This document shows, in pieces, positions 44,510 through 54,669 of a stretch of DNA of 64,000 nucleotides. The notes under the pieces are model-generated. The model was given only the letters and a program-made list of their open reading frames with translations, searched no databases and was not told where the DNA came from. This DNA comes from Kiloniella majae (GTDB taxonomy: Bacteria > Pseudomonadota > Alphaproteobacteria > Kiloniellales > Kiloniellaceae): positions 62,001-126,000 of the forward strand of contig NZ_MTSZ01000007.1 of the NCBI RefSeq assembly GCF_002118315.1, written 5' to 3'. A program made the translations under genes and the position numbers. The number at the start of each line of letters is the position of its first letter. Position 1 is the first letter of the stretch.

Positions 44510-45601
44510 GTGGGGGTAGTTTCGGTAATGTTGGCGTTCGGTAACCCCGAAGAGGAGCTTGGGGTAGAGCTTGAAGTTGAAGAATTTGTTCTCGGTCGGG
44601 GGGCTGGTGATCAAAGCTATGTCTTGCGTACGCTTGCGCCACGCTTTGTTGCCACCGTTTTTTCCAGTGATGATGAAATCCGGATTTCCGATGTGATCTG
44701 GTGGGATACCAAACCTTCCGCCAAAGAGATAGACGACCTGCTTGCAAGGGCTTTGGCCTCTGTTGAGGAGATTGAGAAGCGTCAGGAAAAGCAAACAAAG
44801 CAAAAAGTGAACGATGCTTTGATCCTGGCTGAGGAGCGCTTTGATATTGAACGCCATAATTTCCGTGATATTGGCGAACGCCTGGAGGCACAGGCGGAAG
44901 AATTGGCGATTATTGCTGAAGAGCAGCAGCTGAACATTCAAAAGAGGATAGAGGCTGAGAAAGCATTACGCTTGTCTGAAGAGCGACTACAAATTCAGGT
45001 TTCTGAGCTGATTGATAGTGAGGAACGCATGGCCGCTCAGGCTCAGGAGATGGTTTGGCTTGCCGAGGATTTACAGGCCGCCGAGCAGAAGATGAAGTTC
45101 CTGGCTAATCACGATGCTCTGACACTATTGCCCAGCCGTCGCCTTTGTTTGAAATACCTTAAGGACCTCTTAGCTGAAGACAGAGACACAAGTGAGAAGA
45201 CGGCCGTCTTTTTTATTGACCTTGATGGTTTCAAAGCAATTAATGATACCTTGGGGCATGAAGCGGGGGATGCCATTTTGGTCGGGGTTGCAGACCGTAT
45301 TCGCGCGCTGTTGACACCTGAAGATATGGCGGCGCGTATTGGCGGTGACGAGTTTATTATTCTGTTAAAAGAAGTGACCAGCCGGGATGGTGTCAAAGAG
45401 CTTGCCGAGACCTTGATTGAGCAACTCAACGTTCCTTTTGTGCTGGATGGCGATGAAGCCAGAGTTGGTGCCTCGGTTGGAATTGCCTTCTCACTTGATG
45501 ACGGAACGACTGCTGAACAGCTCTTGAATTGTGCAGATCAGTCTATGTATGCAATCAAGAAGAAGGGTAAAAATAATTTTGGATTTTTCTCTGATCTTTG
45601 A
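44510..45601 (+). CDS. Coiled-coil GGDEF diguanylate cyclase
   Basis: 363 residues. N-terminal 60 residues of unknown fold (GVELEVEEFVLGRGAGDQSYVLRT in parts), a long coiled coil about 75-190 rich in Glu, Ala and Gln, then a GGDEF domain with intact AARIGGDEFIILL and the phosphate/metal contacts DLDGFKAINDTLGHEAGD. The residues before GGDEF read TPEDMAARI, so the RxxD inhibitory site is absent: product inhibition is likely weak. Cytosolic; the coiled coil should drive the dimer needed for c-di-GMP synthesis. Start GTG 44510 has AAGGG four bases before; ATG 44528 is possible. Confidence 0.88.
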   Translation: MGVVSVMLAFGNPEEELGVELEVEEFVLGRGAGDQSYVLRTLAPRFVATVFSSDDEIRISDVIWWDTKPSAKEIDDLLARALASVEEIEKRQEKQTKQKVNDALILAEERFDIERHNFRDIGERLEAQAEELAIIAEEQQLNIQKRIEAEKALRLSEERLQIQVSELIDSEERMAAQAQEMVWLAEDLQAAEQKMKFLANHDALTLLPSRRLCLKYLKDLLAEDRDTSEKTAVFFIDLDGFKAINDTLGHEAGDAILVGVADRIRALLTPEDMAARIGGDEFIILLKEVTSRDGVKELAETLIEQLNVPFVLDGDEARVGASVGIAFSLDDGTTAEQLLNCADQSMYAIKKKGKNNFGFFSDL

Positions 45602-45668
45602 TGAGTTTCCTCAGAAGTAGCTTTTTCTGATCTTAAGTGTCTCATTTTTTATTCAAAGTTGAATACAA

Positions 45669-45708
45669 AAACAGGCTCCGTTTTTTGAAGGGAGCCTGTT
45701 TGATATGA
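45669..45708. terminator. Bidirectional Rho-independent terminator
   Basis: Perfect 11-bp stem AAACAGGCTCC / GGAGCCTGTTT between convergent genes. On the reverse strand it is followed by TTTTTG, strong for the chemoreceptor gene; on the forward strand the T-run is shorter (TTTGAT). Confidence 0.85.
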
Positions 45709-45755
45709 GCTTTCGCCCAGAAAAGTTAAATAACCGAATAAGTTAAATACTTAAA

Positions 45756-47699
45756 TTAGTTCTCACGCACCGTGGATAAGAAGCTCTGTACCTCAGTACG
45801 AAGGTTCTCGGCCATGGACTGCATTTCACGAGATGATTGCAAAAGGTTGTTTGCTTCGGCGCTGACCTGCGAGGACGCTTTTGTCACGACTTCAACGTTG
45901 CTTGATACCTCTTGCGTACCGGCAGCTGCTTTTTGCACCGAGTTAGAAATCTCCTGTGTTGCGGCCCCTTGTTCTTCAATTGCAGCCGCAATTGCGTTGG
46001 CAAATTCGTTCATGCGCTCAATTGTTGTGCTGATGTTGGTGATTTCCTGAACCGACTGAGTACTGGCTCCTTGAATACCGTCAACTTGTGTCTGGATATC
46101 TCCGGTCGCCTGATCAGTCTGGTTTGCAAGGGTTTTCACTTCGGAAGCAACAACGGCAAAACCTTTACCGGCATCACCTGCTCTTGCGGCTTCAATCGTG
46201 GCGTTCAGTGCCAAGAGATTTGTTTGGCCAGCAACATCTGAAATCAGCTTCACGACTTCACCAATACGTTGAGCGGCGCCGGCAAGTTCGGTTACTGTTC
46301 CGTTGGTTCTATTAACACCATCAACGGCTTCCCCGGTAACTTTAATTGATTGTGTGACCTGGACGCCAATTTCGCGGATAGCAGCGGAAAGTTCTTCTGT
46401 TGCGGCAGCCACGGTTTGTACGTTTTGGCTGGTTTCAATAGCGGCGTTTGAAACGGCCTGTGTCCTTGTGTTGGACTCTTCTGCACTTGCTGTTAATTGA
46501 CTGGCGACATCTTGCGTGTTGCTTGATGCCTGAACAACGGCTTCAACAATAGACAGGACCGACTGTTCAAATGAATCCGCCATTTTATTCAACGTTTCTC
46601 GACGGTCACGTGCATGTCGTTCGGTTGCTTCTTCGTTTTCTTTTGCCAATGTTTCCATTTTTATGGCGTTGGTTTTAAAGACATTGACAGCAGCGGCCAT
46701 AGAACCGATTTCATCTGTTCGTTCTTGTCCAGGAATATCAACATCAAGATTCCCGCTTGCCAAATTTGTCATGGAATCTGTCATTGCAATAACAGGCTTT
46801 GATACCCACAATCTGACCAAAACACCAAGTAAGCCAATAATCGCCATAACAGCGATCACTGCTGTGATGATCGAGGTTACTCGAAAGTTTGAAAGGTTTT
46901 CAAAGGCCGCATCTCTATCGATTGCCAGTCCAAGATACCAATTTACACTGGGAAGACCCTCTACTTTAAAGAAGGCGAAGATCTGGTTTGAAGAGCCTTC
47001 TGCAAAATTTTGCATATCTGTGGAAAGTTCGGGGGTTTCTTCTGGGTAAACTTCTCCAACTGGCTTTAATGTCCATTGTTTATCCGGGTGTATTAAAACT
47101 GTGCCTTGGTCATTAACTAGGAAAGCGTATCCAATACCGCCGAGATCAACGCTTCGAATTAAATCGCCCAGAACGGTTATCTCGATATCACCGCCAGCAA
47201 CTCCAAGAACTTTACCATTTTCTAGGACGGGTGCAGCCATAGTTACGATGAGGTTTCCTGTTGATGCATCTTCGTAAGGTTCTGTTAATAGGCTGGTTTT
47301 AGTTTCAGATGTGCTTGTATACCAAGGTCTTTTTCTGGGGTCATAATCTGCGGGTAGGGGTTCATCAGGAGACATTATCATAACACCCTGATTACTGCCG
47401 AAATAGGTAAAGAGAAAAGAGTCTGCGAAGACTTGTTTGTCGATTGTTTTCCGAACGGCCTCAGGCGCTGGATCAGACTGGATGTTTTGTGCCACTGTCT
47501 CGACAAGTAATTCTCGCCCGCCGATCCAGTTGGAAATCCCGGCAGTTGCCAAGTGTCCCGTCTCAATGACTTTCGATTTCAACGAAGTGCGGATTTCATT
47601 ACTTTGATGAATATCAAAATAGAGAATAAAAGCAGAAAAGGTAACAACAACAATTAAGGCTGCTGCTGTTAAAATTCGACTTCCGATGTTAAAGGACAT
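45756..47699 (-). CDS. Methyl-accepting chemotaxis protein with dCache sensor
   Basis: 647 residues: N-terminal helix 8-30, periplasmic dCache domain about 35-280, second helix about 282-302, HAMP, and a cytosolic signalling domain with the hairpin tip [20 protein letters not shown] (read in parts) and long helices. The sensor has [19 protein letters not shown] and GVAGGDIEI, which match the arrangement of amino-acid-binding dCache receptors, so an amino acid is a reasonable but unproved ligand. It needs CheA/CheW elsewhere. Strong terminator after it at 45669. Confidence 0.92.
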   Translation of the reverse strand: MSFNIGSRILTAAALIVVVTFSAFILYFDIHQSNEIRTSLKSKVIETGHLATAGISNWIGGRELLVETVAQNIQSDPAPEAVRKTIDKQVFADSFLFTYFGSNQGVMIMSPDEPLPADYDPRKRPWYTSTSETKTSLLTEPYEDASTGNLIVTMAAPVLENGKVLGVAGGDIEITVLGDLIRSVDLGGIGYAFLVNDQGTVLIHPDKQWTLKPVGEVYPEETPELSTDMQNFAEGSSNQIFAFFKVEGLPSVNWYLGLAIDRDAAFENLSNFRVTSIITAVIAVMAIIGLLGVLVRLWVSKPVIAMTDSMTNLASGNLDVDIPGQERTDEIGSMAAAVNVFKTNAIKMETLAKENEEATERHARDRRETLNKMADSFEQSVLSIVEAVVQASSNTQDVASQLTASAEESNTRTQAVSNAAIETSQNVQTVAAATEELSAAIREIGVQVTQSIKVTGEAVDGVNRTNGTVTELAGAAQRIGEVVKLISDVAGQTNLLALNATIEAARAGDAGKGFAVVASEVKTLANQTDQATGDIQTQVDGIQGASTQSVQEITNISTTIERMNEFANAIAAAIEEQGAATQEISNSVQKAAAGTQEVSSNVEVVTKASSQVSAEANNLLQSSREMQSMAENLRTEVQSFLSTVREN

Positions 47700-47931
47700 A
47701 GTTCCAGTCTCCTTTTGATCAATTGTTTTATTGATCTTTGTTTGATGACCCGAACTTATTATTTCTTGAATGTATAAAAAAAGTGATAAAATTTTGTAAT
47801 TAAAAGAGGAATAATTTCCTAATAAATTAAGTAAAATGTAAGTTGTTCGTGTTTGTTATTACATTGTCGTCTATTTTTTATCCCTCCTTTTTTTGTTGGT
47901 GACTATGTGGGCGTGAGTGGAGATGGTTATT

Positions 47932-48825
47932 TTATCTTGTTTCATTGGTAACCAGGGTGTTTTTTATGATCTTGCCTGCCTCGCTGGTAAAGAAGCTTTT
48001 GGGGGCGACAAGCCAATACCCCCGCTCTGATGTTAAAGATTGATTATGGAGAGGAACAAGGGCGCCGCCGTCAATTAAATCCTGAATAATTTGTGTCCAG
48101 CCAAGAACAACGCCTTGTCCCTGAAGGGCCTGATGTATCGCCAATCCGTGATTCGTAACAGAGATGCTATCCGTTGGTAGCTTTACATCAGGTGCAAATT
48201 CTTTTTGCCAGTCTGACCAATCAAACCACCTTCTTTCATTGTCTTCCAAATGGATCAGAGGAGCCGTCGTCAGTATTTTATCTGGAGAGCATGGTGCAAT
48301 CTGTTCTGCCAAAAAGGGGGCTGTCACGGGGAGCACATCTTCTGAAATCAATTTGTGGCATTCATATCCGGGCCAATTTCCCGTTCCGAAAAGAATAGCG
48401 CAATTGGTCTGATCCCAATTGATATCATGGTCGCGGTCTGTCGTTGTTACTTTGATAGACAGGTTTTTTGTTTGCTGTCGACAATCGTACAGATGGGGGA
48501 GAACCCAATAGGCTGCGATGCCGGGATAGGTCACAAGATTAAGGGTTTTGGTATTTCCCCTGTCGCGCAAATCACGGCTGATATCTGCAATTCGACCCAA
48601 AGCTTGAGATATCTCCTGATAATAATCATCGGCTTCTTTGGTCGCTGAAATCAATGATCCCTTTTTGATAAACAGTTTTATGCCAAGATCTTGTTCGAGC
48701 ATTCGAATTTGGTGACTGATGGCAGGTTGACCCACGTTGAGTGTTTCGGCTGCTCGTGTGTAGCTTCGAAGACGGTAGCAAGCTTCAAAAGCTCTCAAGG
48801 CTTTAAGGGGAGGAAGGTCACGCAT
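47932..48825 (-). CDS. LysR-type regulator divergent from dmdA
   Basis: About 297 residues; winged helix at 1-60 (LKALRAFEACYRLRSYTRAAETL, VGQPAISHQIRMLEQDLGIKLF) and an effector domain with GQGVVLGWTQIIQDLIDGGALVPL. GcvA-like subgroup. ATG 48825 gives the normal N-terminus (MRDLPPLKALRAF); a GTG at 48873 would add 16 residues. It faces dmdA across 139 bases, the classical position for the gene's regulator, so DMSP or its breakdown product acrylate is a plausible inducer. Confidence 0.88.
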   Translation of the reverse strand: MRDLPPLKALRAFEACYRLRSYTRAAETLNVGQPAISHQIRMLEQDLGIKLFIKKGSLISATKEADDYYQEISQALGRIADISRDLRDRGNTKTLNLVTYPGIAAYWVLPHLYDCRQQTKNLSIKVTTTDRDHDINWDQTNCAILFGTGNWPGYECHKLISEDVLPVTAPFLAEQIAPCSPDKILTTAPLIHLEDNERRWFDWSDWQKEFAPDVKLPTDSISVTNHGLAIHQALQGQGVVLGWTQIIQDLIDGGALVPLHNQSLTSERGYWLVAPKSFFTSEAGKIIKNTLVTNETR

Positions 48826-48964
48826 TTTATTATCGAAATAATTGATGATGATATGAATCTTATAAGCCTTCACAGGTTCTTATGCATCTGTTTTCTTTTC
48901 GGGAAAAGAAAAGGTCCTTAAGCGTTTTGTGGCTTTTGGAGTTTTGTATAAGGAATAAGAACAT

Positions 48965-50098
48965 ATGACCTCTGTACCTGCGCTTTCCCCTATACCTGCG
49001 CTTTCTCCGACAACACGTGTGCGGCGAACACCTTATTCTGATCGCGTTGAAGCGTGTGGGGTCTCGGCCTATACCGTTTATAATCACATGCTGTTAGCAA
49101 CCGTTTTTCGAAGCGTGGAAGAAGATTACAGACATCTTTGCAATGCTGTGCAGATCTGGGATGTGAGTTGTGAACGTCAAGTCGAAATCAAAGGCCCAGA
49201 CGCCGCTCGTCTGACGCAGTTAATGACTTGTAGAGACTTGTCAAAAGCAAAATATGGCCAGTGTTTTTACGCCCCCCTCGTCGATGAGGATGGGGGAATG
49301 GTAAATGATCCGATTATTTTAAAATTGGCAGAAGACAGATTTTGGCTGTCGATTGCAGATAGTGATGTGATGCTTTGGGCGAAGGGACTTGCACGAGGAT
49401 ATAACCTTGATGTGAAGGTATTTGAACCCGATGTATATCCATTGGCTGTTCAGGGTCCAAAAGCTGAAGAGGTGATGGCAGCAGTTTTTGGAGGGCAGGT
49501 TCGGGATATAAGGTTTTTTCGTTTTGAAATGCTACCTTTTGAGGAGCATGAGATGGTTGTCGCGCGTTCGGGTTGGTCAAAACAGGGCGGGTTTGAGATC
49601 TATCTGGATCGAAAGGATTTGGCGCTTAGACTTTGGGATCAAATCTGGGCCGCCGGGCAAGCATTTGATATTCGTGCGGGCTGCCCAAATGCGATAGAGC
49701 GTGTAGAAGGTAGTTTATTATCATACGGAAATGATATGACGATGGGAACTTCCCCCTTTGAATGTGGGTTGGAAAAATATGTAAACCTTGATGCTGACAT
49801 CGATTTTGTCGCCAGAGATGCCTTGCAGGCGGAACAAGATCAGGGCCAACAGCTGAAGGTTTGTCATTTACTGTTTTCTGAAAAGCTCTATACGGGTGTT
49901 TTTGAAAATTGGACGGTTTTTGATAAGGCAGAACGACAGATTGGAAAGCTGACATCGGGGTGTGATTCGATCCGGCATGATGCTTTTCTGGCCATTGCTA
50001 CGATTGCCAAGGAATATTGGCTAAATAATGAAACTGTTCTCGTACAGACTCCTTATGGTGCTCGTGAAGCTCGGATTGCTTCTTTCCCGATGGAATAG
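48965..50098 (+). CDS. dmdA: Dimethylsulfoniopropionate demethylase DmdA
   Basis: 377-residue, GcvT-fold, tetrahydrofolate-dependent enzyme that removes a methyl group from DMSP giving methylmercaptopropionate. The sequence follows marine DmdA closely: RVRRTPYSDRVEACGVSAYTVYNHM, VQIWDVSCERQVEIKGPDAARL, GQCFYAPLVDEDGG, RSGWSKQGGFEIYLD, GCPNAIERVEGSLLSYGNDMT. GcvT paralogues lack these. The N-terminus has an extra PALSPI-PALSPT duplication (18-bp repeat). AGGA about ten bases before ATG 48965. Paired with acuI downstream, the roseobacter-type DMSP arrangement. Confidence 0.93.
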   Translation: MTSVPALSPIPALSPTTRVRRTPYSDRVEACGVSAYTVYNHMLLATVFRSVEEDYRHLCNAVQIWDVSCERQVEIKGPDAARLTQLMTCRDLSKAKYGQCFYAPLVDEDGGMVNDPIILKLAEDRFWLSIADSDVMLWAKGLARGYNLDVKVFEPDVYPLAVQGPKAEEVMAAVFGGQVRDIRFFRFEMLPFEEHEMVVARSGWSKQGGFEIYLDRKDLALRLWDQIWAAGQAFDIRAGCPNAIERVEGSLLSYGNDMTMGTSPFECGLEKYVNLDADIDFVARDALQAEQDQGQQLKVCHLLFSEKLYTGVFENWTVFDKAERQIGKLTSGCDSIRHDAFLAIATIAKEYWLNNETVLVQTPYGAREARIASFPME

Positions 50099-50274
50099 TG
50101 AGCCTGTAATCCTTGCTCATAGTCTTTGTGCAAAATTCTTTCTTTCCGTTGTAAACAGGGCGAAGTACTCTTTTGGCATTCCAATTTATTTTGTCTTAAG
50201 GCAACCCGTCAATAAGCACGCAAGAAGACATTAATATATACATACCGACCACATTAGATTGTTAAGGAATGATC

Positions 50275-51267
50275 ATGTTTAAAGCTCTCGTCGTTGATAA
50301 ATCCGAAGAAGGCGTTGTTAGTTCTGAGATTCAAGAGTTGGAAAATAGCAGCCTTCCGGTTGATGGCAATGTGACCGTGGCGGTGGAGTATTCCACTGTG
50401 AACTATAAAGACGGACTTTGTATAACGGGGAACGGTGGTCTGGTACGTAACTATCCTCATGTTCCCGGGATTGATTTTGCCGGAACGGTCGAAGAGTCTG
50501 ACGATGCGCGCTATAAAGCTGGTGACAAAGTTGTTCTGACAGGGTGGCGTGTTGGCGAAGCCTGGTGGGGCGGATATGCACAAAAAGCACGTGTGAAGGC
50601 TGACTGGTTGGTTCCCTTACCTGATGGCCTGAGTACAAAACAGGCAATGGCAGTAGGAACGGCAGGTTTTACGGCAATGTTGGCTGTTATGGCGCTTGAA
50701 GATCATGGAATGAGGCCTGATCAGGGAGATGTCTTGGTCACGGGCGCTGCGGGGGGCGTTGGTTCCGTCGCTACCTCTATCTTGGCGAAGCTTGGCTACA
50801 GCGTTGCCGGAGTTACCGGGCGTCCAGAGACTGCGAATTACCTCAAAGAGCTTGGTGCAAGTCGGATCGTTGCTCGGGAAGAACTGAGCGAGACAGTAAA
50901 GCGACCGCTTGAAAGCGAAATATGGGCGGGATGTGTTGATGCTGTTGGCGGGGCCATGTTGGCACGCGTTCTTGGACAGATGAAATATGGTGCTTCGGTC
51001 TCTGCTGTCGGCCTTGCTGGCGGGGCAGCGTTACCTGCGACGGTTATTCCTTTTTTGCTGCGTGGTGTGAATCTTTTGGGCATTGATTCAGTCATGCAGC
51101 CCTTTGAAAATCGCCAAAGAGCTTGGCAGCGTGTTGTTTCTGATTTGCCATTAGATAAGCTTGAAAAGATGGTACAACATGCAACCCTCAATGATTTGCC
51201 AGATCTTGGATCTGCCATTTTGAAGGGAGCTATACAGGGACGCATTGTTGTCGATGTTAACGGATAG
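50275..51267 (+). CDS. acuI: Acrylyl-CoA reductase (NADPH), AcuI family
   Basis: 330-residue zinc-free medium-chain reductase that turns toxic acryloyl-CoA into propionyl-CoA. VEYSTVNYKDGLCITG, YPHVPGIDFAGTV, GAGGVGSVATSILAKLG (nucleotide loop) and FLLRGVNLLGIDSVM are AcuI/YhdH hallmarks. ATG 50275 has AAGGA six bases upstream; ATG 50269 would overlap that site. Follows dmdA after 176 bases. Together they form a DMSP demethylation-plus-acrylate detoxification unit. Confidence 0.93.
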   Translation: MFKALVVDKSEEGVVSSEIQELENSSLPVDGNVTVAVEYSTVNYKDGLCITGNGGLVRNYPHVPGIDFAGTVEESDDARYKAGDKVVLTGWRVGEAWWGGYAQKARVKADWLVPLPDGLSTKQAMAVGTAGFTAMLAVMALEDHGMRPDQGDVLVTGAAGGVGSVATSILAKLGYSVAGVTGRPETANYLKELGASRIVAREELSETVKRPLESEIWAGCVDAVGGAMLARVLGQMKYGASVSAVGLAGGAALPATVIPFLLRGVNLLGIDSVMQPFENRQRAWQRVVSDLPLDKLEKMVQHATLNDLPDLGSAILKGAIQGRIVVDVNG

Positions 51268-52171
51268 ACCTGAGGCGTCTTCTTTTGAAGACTTAACACC
51301 TGATGATGTGTCTGCAATTTATGCGCTGATTGAAGATCTCGGTTGGACACACGTCATTAAAGACCTGGAGATTATGCTCCAGGTTGGCGTTTTTTTGGGC
51401 GCCCGTGATGCCGCTGGTCGTGTCGTCGCGACAGGTGCCTTTTTCCCCTATGGAACAGACTTGGCATCAATCGGGATGATCATGGTGAGCCCCGAACATC
51501 AACGGCAAGGGTATGGCTGTGCTGTGATGGAAGCCTTGCATGATCATGATGTGGCACAAGGGCGGACATTGTGTTTGATCGCGACAGAGGAAGGTGAACC
51601 GCTTTACCGAAAATGTGGTTATGAGGTTGTTGAACGTATCAGAAAGTTCTTTGGCTCGCCAAAAGAATTTTTAAGCAAGACTTCTGAATATTCCTTTGCT
51701 GACGTGATTCTTAGAGCAATGCGCAGGAGTGATCTGGAGGATGCTATCCGGTTGGATGCAAAAGCTTTGGGGGCGAAAAGGTGCGAATTATTGGAACAGA
51801 GATTTCTTCAAGCAGATCACGCTGTCGTTGCCGAGGATAAACAGGGGGAAGTCATCGGGTTTGTTCTTGCCAGTCCTCAACGGGGACAACATCACTTGGG
51901 ACCAATGATTTCGCCAGATGGTGAAACTGCATTGGCGATGATAAGATATGTAGCTGAGCGTTCGGGTAAAGAGCTGCGTATTGATATTCCTGAAGAACAA
52001 AGTGCGCTGCACAGCCGATTACCTGATTTGGGGTTTAGCTTGATTGCCAATCCACCAGCGATGCTCCGACCTTCATCTATAACCGAAAAGAGCGACCCTT
52101 CTTTAGAAACACCAATTTATCCGGGATGTCGCAAGCTTTATTGGTCGATTATGAGCCAAGCTTACGCCTGA
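51254..52171 (+). CDS. GNAT-family N-acetyltransferase
   Basis: 305 residues: N-terminal GNAT domain (GMIMVSPEHQRQGYGCAVMEAL, the acetyl-CoA loop Q/RxxGxG/A) and a C-terminal half with a second GNAT-like fold (EVIGFVLASPQRGQHHLGPM) found in two-domain acetyltransferases. Substrate unknown. It overlaps the end of acuI by 14 bases, so it is translated from the same message and may belong to the DMSP/acrylate unit or just share transcription. Confidence 0.85.
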   Translation: MLTDRPEASSFEDLTPDDVSAIYALIEDLGWTHVIKDLEIMLQVGVFLGARDAAGRVVATGAFFPYGTDLASIGMIMVSPEHQRQGYGCAVMEALHDHDVAQGRTLCLIATEEGEPLYRKCGYEVVERIRKFFGSPKEFLSKTSEYSFADVILRAMRRSDLEDAIRLDAKALGAKRCELLEQRFLQADHAVVAEDKQGEVIGFVLASPQRGQHHLGPMISPDGETALAMIRYVAERSGKELRIDIPEEQSALHSRLPDLGFSLIANPPAMLRPSSITEKSDPSLETPIYPGCRKLYWSIMSQAYA

Positions 52172-52228
52172 GCCTACTTGTTTACCTTGTGGTTGGATGG
52201 AGGTTTTAGTCAGGGTTTAACAAAACAA

Positions 52229-54460
52229 TCAATTGATCTTGGCTGTCTTGGGTTCAATGACACGTTCTTTGGGGAAGCGCACTGTGATTGTTGTGCCAAC
52301 ATCGAGAGAACTCTGAATATCCAGATATCCACCATGGCACTCTGCCAAGGCTTTGCTTATGGTAAGGCCCAAGCCTGTTCCATTGTGTTTTTTGGCTAAG
52401 GTGTTCTCTATTTGAGCAAAAGGTTCCTGAACCCGTGCCAGATCTTTTTCGGGTATCCCAATCCCTGTATCTGATACACTGAGTGTTATGCCATTGGTCT
52501 CGGTGTGATTTGCATAGAGATTTACGGTGCCGCCTTCGGGTGTGAATTTAACGGCGTTGGCTAGCAGGTTTATCAGGATTTGTTTGAGTTGCCTTCTATC
52601 ACCAAAAAGATAGGGTATGTTCTCTGGTGTGTCGCTATCTAGCGTAAGGCCACCTTTCACGGCCTGGCTTTGCATCATCCTGATACAGGAAGCAAAAATG
52701 GCTTTGATATCAACGGGCTCTTCGCGCATTTCCATTTGCCCGACTTCTACGCGTGCGACATCGAGAATATCATTGATAAGTTCTAACAAATGTTCCCCTG
52801 AATTTTGAATGTCCGTTGCATATTCGATAGATCTGTCCAGGGTCAGATTGTTTTCCTTCCCGTTAGAGATTAATTCCGAGAAGCCAATGATGGCGTTTAG
52901 CGGTGTTCTTAATTCATGGCTCATATTGGCGAGAAATTGTGTTTTTGACCTGTTGGCAATTTCTGCGTTTTCTTTGGCCATTTCGAGATCGTGTTGAATA
53001 CGACGCCTTTCAGATATCTCTTCCTCCAAGACATTGTTTATGCGTTGTATTTCTTCGGTTCTTTTGTTGATTGAGTTTGCGAGGCTTCCGAGCTCGTCCC
53101 GTGTTTTTACAGGCAAGACGGGGATGCTGGCTGGTGTCGCCGCCTGTATCGTGTTGAGTGTTCTATTCATTTTGATCAGGGGATTAACAAGCGTGAAGCG
53201 AAGCAATAAAAAGCAAGCTGTCGCGGCGACCAGTAGTATCCCAAGCAACCATATGATGGCCTGTCTCAGGAAGGAAGCTGCATCATGAGTGGCGATGGAT
53301 TGAGGGGTGACAACAACAATTTTCCAGTAAGTTTTGGGAATCAAAAATGTTGAAACATATACTGGTTCGTTAAGAAGAATATCATTGCGCAGTTCCTGGC
53401 GGGTTGGTGTCGCGGGCGTTATGGGTGCATCCCACCGTGTATCCGCAAGCATGGCCATGATCAGTTCAGCCTCTGGACGATCAATTTGATAGCTATTACG
53501 CGCAATTTCGATGGACTTGAGCGGGTTGTAGGACGCTGTGCTCCTGAAGTTTGATATAAGTTTTTTGTTCAAATTTGTTAAGGCTAGACTTATAGGGGAA
53601 AAATGCTCTTCAGCTCTTCCAAGGTCACTGGCCATAATGAAATCTTCGAGAAGATCTCCGTTTGGTGATTCTATTTCTTTTTTGACGAGAGAAAGATCGG
53701 GAAAAGACAAGAATTTATTGTTCCTATCAACAGCAAATACATAGCCATTTATTTCTTCTGATGCTTTGTTAAGGAATTCTCTGAGCCCCGCAAGTTGTAA
53801 ATCAATTGTAACGACGCTGACATGTTCTTTCTTTTTCCGGACTGCGACGCTACAGGTTACCATTGGTTCAAATGAATAGGGATCAACATAGGACTTTGAC
53901 CAAAAACACTGGTTTTCACTAGCGTAGCGCGATGGTACGTACCATTCTTCATGATGATAGCCGTTGCCAGTCGGGTCGTTGTAATCGTCATAATACTCAA
54001 GCCGACCTGCCGTGTTTCTGCCCCAAAAGAAGCTGCGACGTTCAATCGAAGGGTTAAAGGAATAGGGTTCCGGCCAAACACCGCCGCCAGCAATCACAGA
54101 GTCTGGATTATCATTCCCGAGTAGTTGTGGAAAAAGAAGACGATAATTATCTTCATCAGGGGGGAGGACTTCAGCAAGGTCGGAAATTGACTGTGTCAGT
54201 GTCTCGACCTTTTCAAGGTGTTTACCCAGCTCAGTAACCAATCTGGCCCCTGTTTCTTCGGTAATCTGCCGGTTTTTTTCGATGAGGGTTGGTTTGACAA
54301 GGACCTGAAAGGTGGAAATCACAGCAATAATCATTGCAAGCGAAACAGCAGCAAAACAAACGGTTATTTTGAATTGTAGACTCTCTCTCCAACTTACGTA
54401 GAAGTGAGCCTGTGTTGATTGCTGGGCAGCTTTGTCGCTGACTGTTTTTTCTTGCCCCAA
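52229..54460 (-). CDS. Membrane histidine kinase with dCache sensor and HAMP
   Basis: 743 residues. Helix at about 33-55, periplasmic dCache domain to about 390 (GVWPEPYSFNP, WYVPSRYASENQCFWSKSYVDPYSFEPMVT in parts), helix about 395-415, HAMP, HisKA (FLANMSHELRTPLNAIIGFSELIS) and HATPase with all boxes (NLLANAVKFTPEGG, SDTGIGIPEKD, GTGLGLTI). No receiver. The only start before the first membrane helix is TTG 54460, inside a 13-bp tandem repeat (see that entry). The ligand and partner regulator are unknown; the nearest regulator genes are in the dmdA region. Confidence 0.9.
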   Translation of the reverse strand: MGQEKTVSDKAAQQSTQAHFYVSWRESLQFKITVCFAAVSLAMIIAVISTFQVLVKPTLIEKNRQITEETGARLVTELGKHLEKVETLTQSISDLAEVLPPDEDNYRLLFPQLLGNDNPDSVIAGGGVWPEPYSFNPSIERRSFFWGRNTAGRLEYYDDYNDPTGNGYHHEEWYVPSRYASENQCFWSKSYVDPYSFEPMVTCSVAVRKKKEHVSVVTIDLQLAGLREFLNKASEEINGYVFAVDRNNKFLSFPDLSLVKKEIESPNGDLLEDFIMASDLGRAEEHFSPISLALTNLNKKLISNFRSTASYNPLKSIEIARNSYQIDRPEAELIMAMLADTRWDAPITPATPTRQELRNDILLNEPVYVSTFLIPKTYWKIVVVTPQSIATHDAASFLRQAIIWLLGILLVAATACFLLLRFTLVNPLIKMNRTLNTIQAATPASIPVLPVKTRDELGSLANSINKRTEEIQRINNVLEEEISERRRIQHDLEMAKENAEIANRSKTQFLANMSHELRTPLNAIIGFSELISNGKENNLTLDRSIEYATDIQNSGEHLLELINDILDVARVEVGQMEMREEPVDIKAIFASCIRMMQSQAVKGGLTLDSDTPENIPYLFGDRRQLKQILINLLANAVKFTPEGGTVNLYANHTETNGITLSVSDTGIGIPEKDLARVQEPFAQIENTLAKKHNGTGLGLTISKALAECHGGYLDIQSSLDVGTTITVRFPKERVIEPKTAKIN

Positions 54461-54495
54461 ATCGTTGTCCCAAATCGTTGTCCCAAATCGTTATC
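54457..54495 (-). repeat. 13-bp tandem repeat, three units, at the kinase start
   Basis: CCAAATCGTTGTC twice and CCAAATCGTTATC once, on the forward strand. Since 13 is not a multiple of three, loss or gain of a unit shifts the reading frame. The kinase TTG lies in the first unit. With two units instead of three, an ATG at 54611 would read in frame into the kinase. Confidence 0.85.
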
Positions 54496-54626
54496 CGGGA
54501 ACATTGTTTCGGTTTGAACGTCTTGTGCTTCAAAATGGTTGTATCAGACGTTTCGTGTTGATTGTTACCAAGATAAGGGATCAGAATTAACATTGTGTTG
54601 ATAGAAGACATGGTTCTGAGGCTCTT

Positions 54627-54669
54627 AAAAAAACAAAGACTGTGAAACGATATGTTTACACAGTCTTTG
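54627..54669 (-). terminator. Rho-independent terminator of the DUF2946 gene
   Basis: Reverse strand: CAAAGACTGTG, a 14-base loop that includes the gene's stop codon, CACAGTCTTTG, then seven T. Perfect 11-bp stem overlapping the end of the coding region. Confidence 0.9.

Noticed and set aside
54231-54611. Independent 126-residue gene upstream of the kinase
   Set aside because: Most of it overlaps the kinase in another frame; of interest only as a possible frame-shifted 5' extension.
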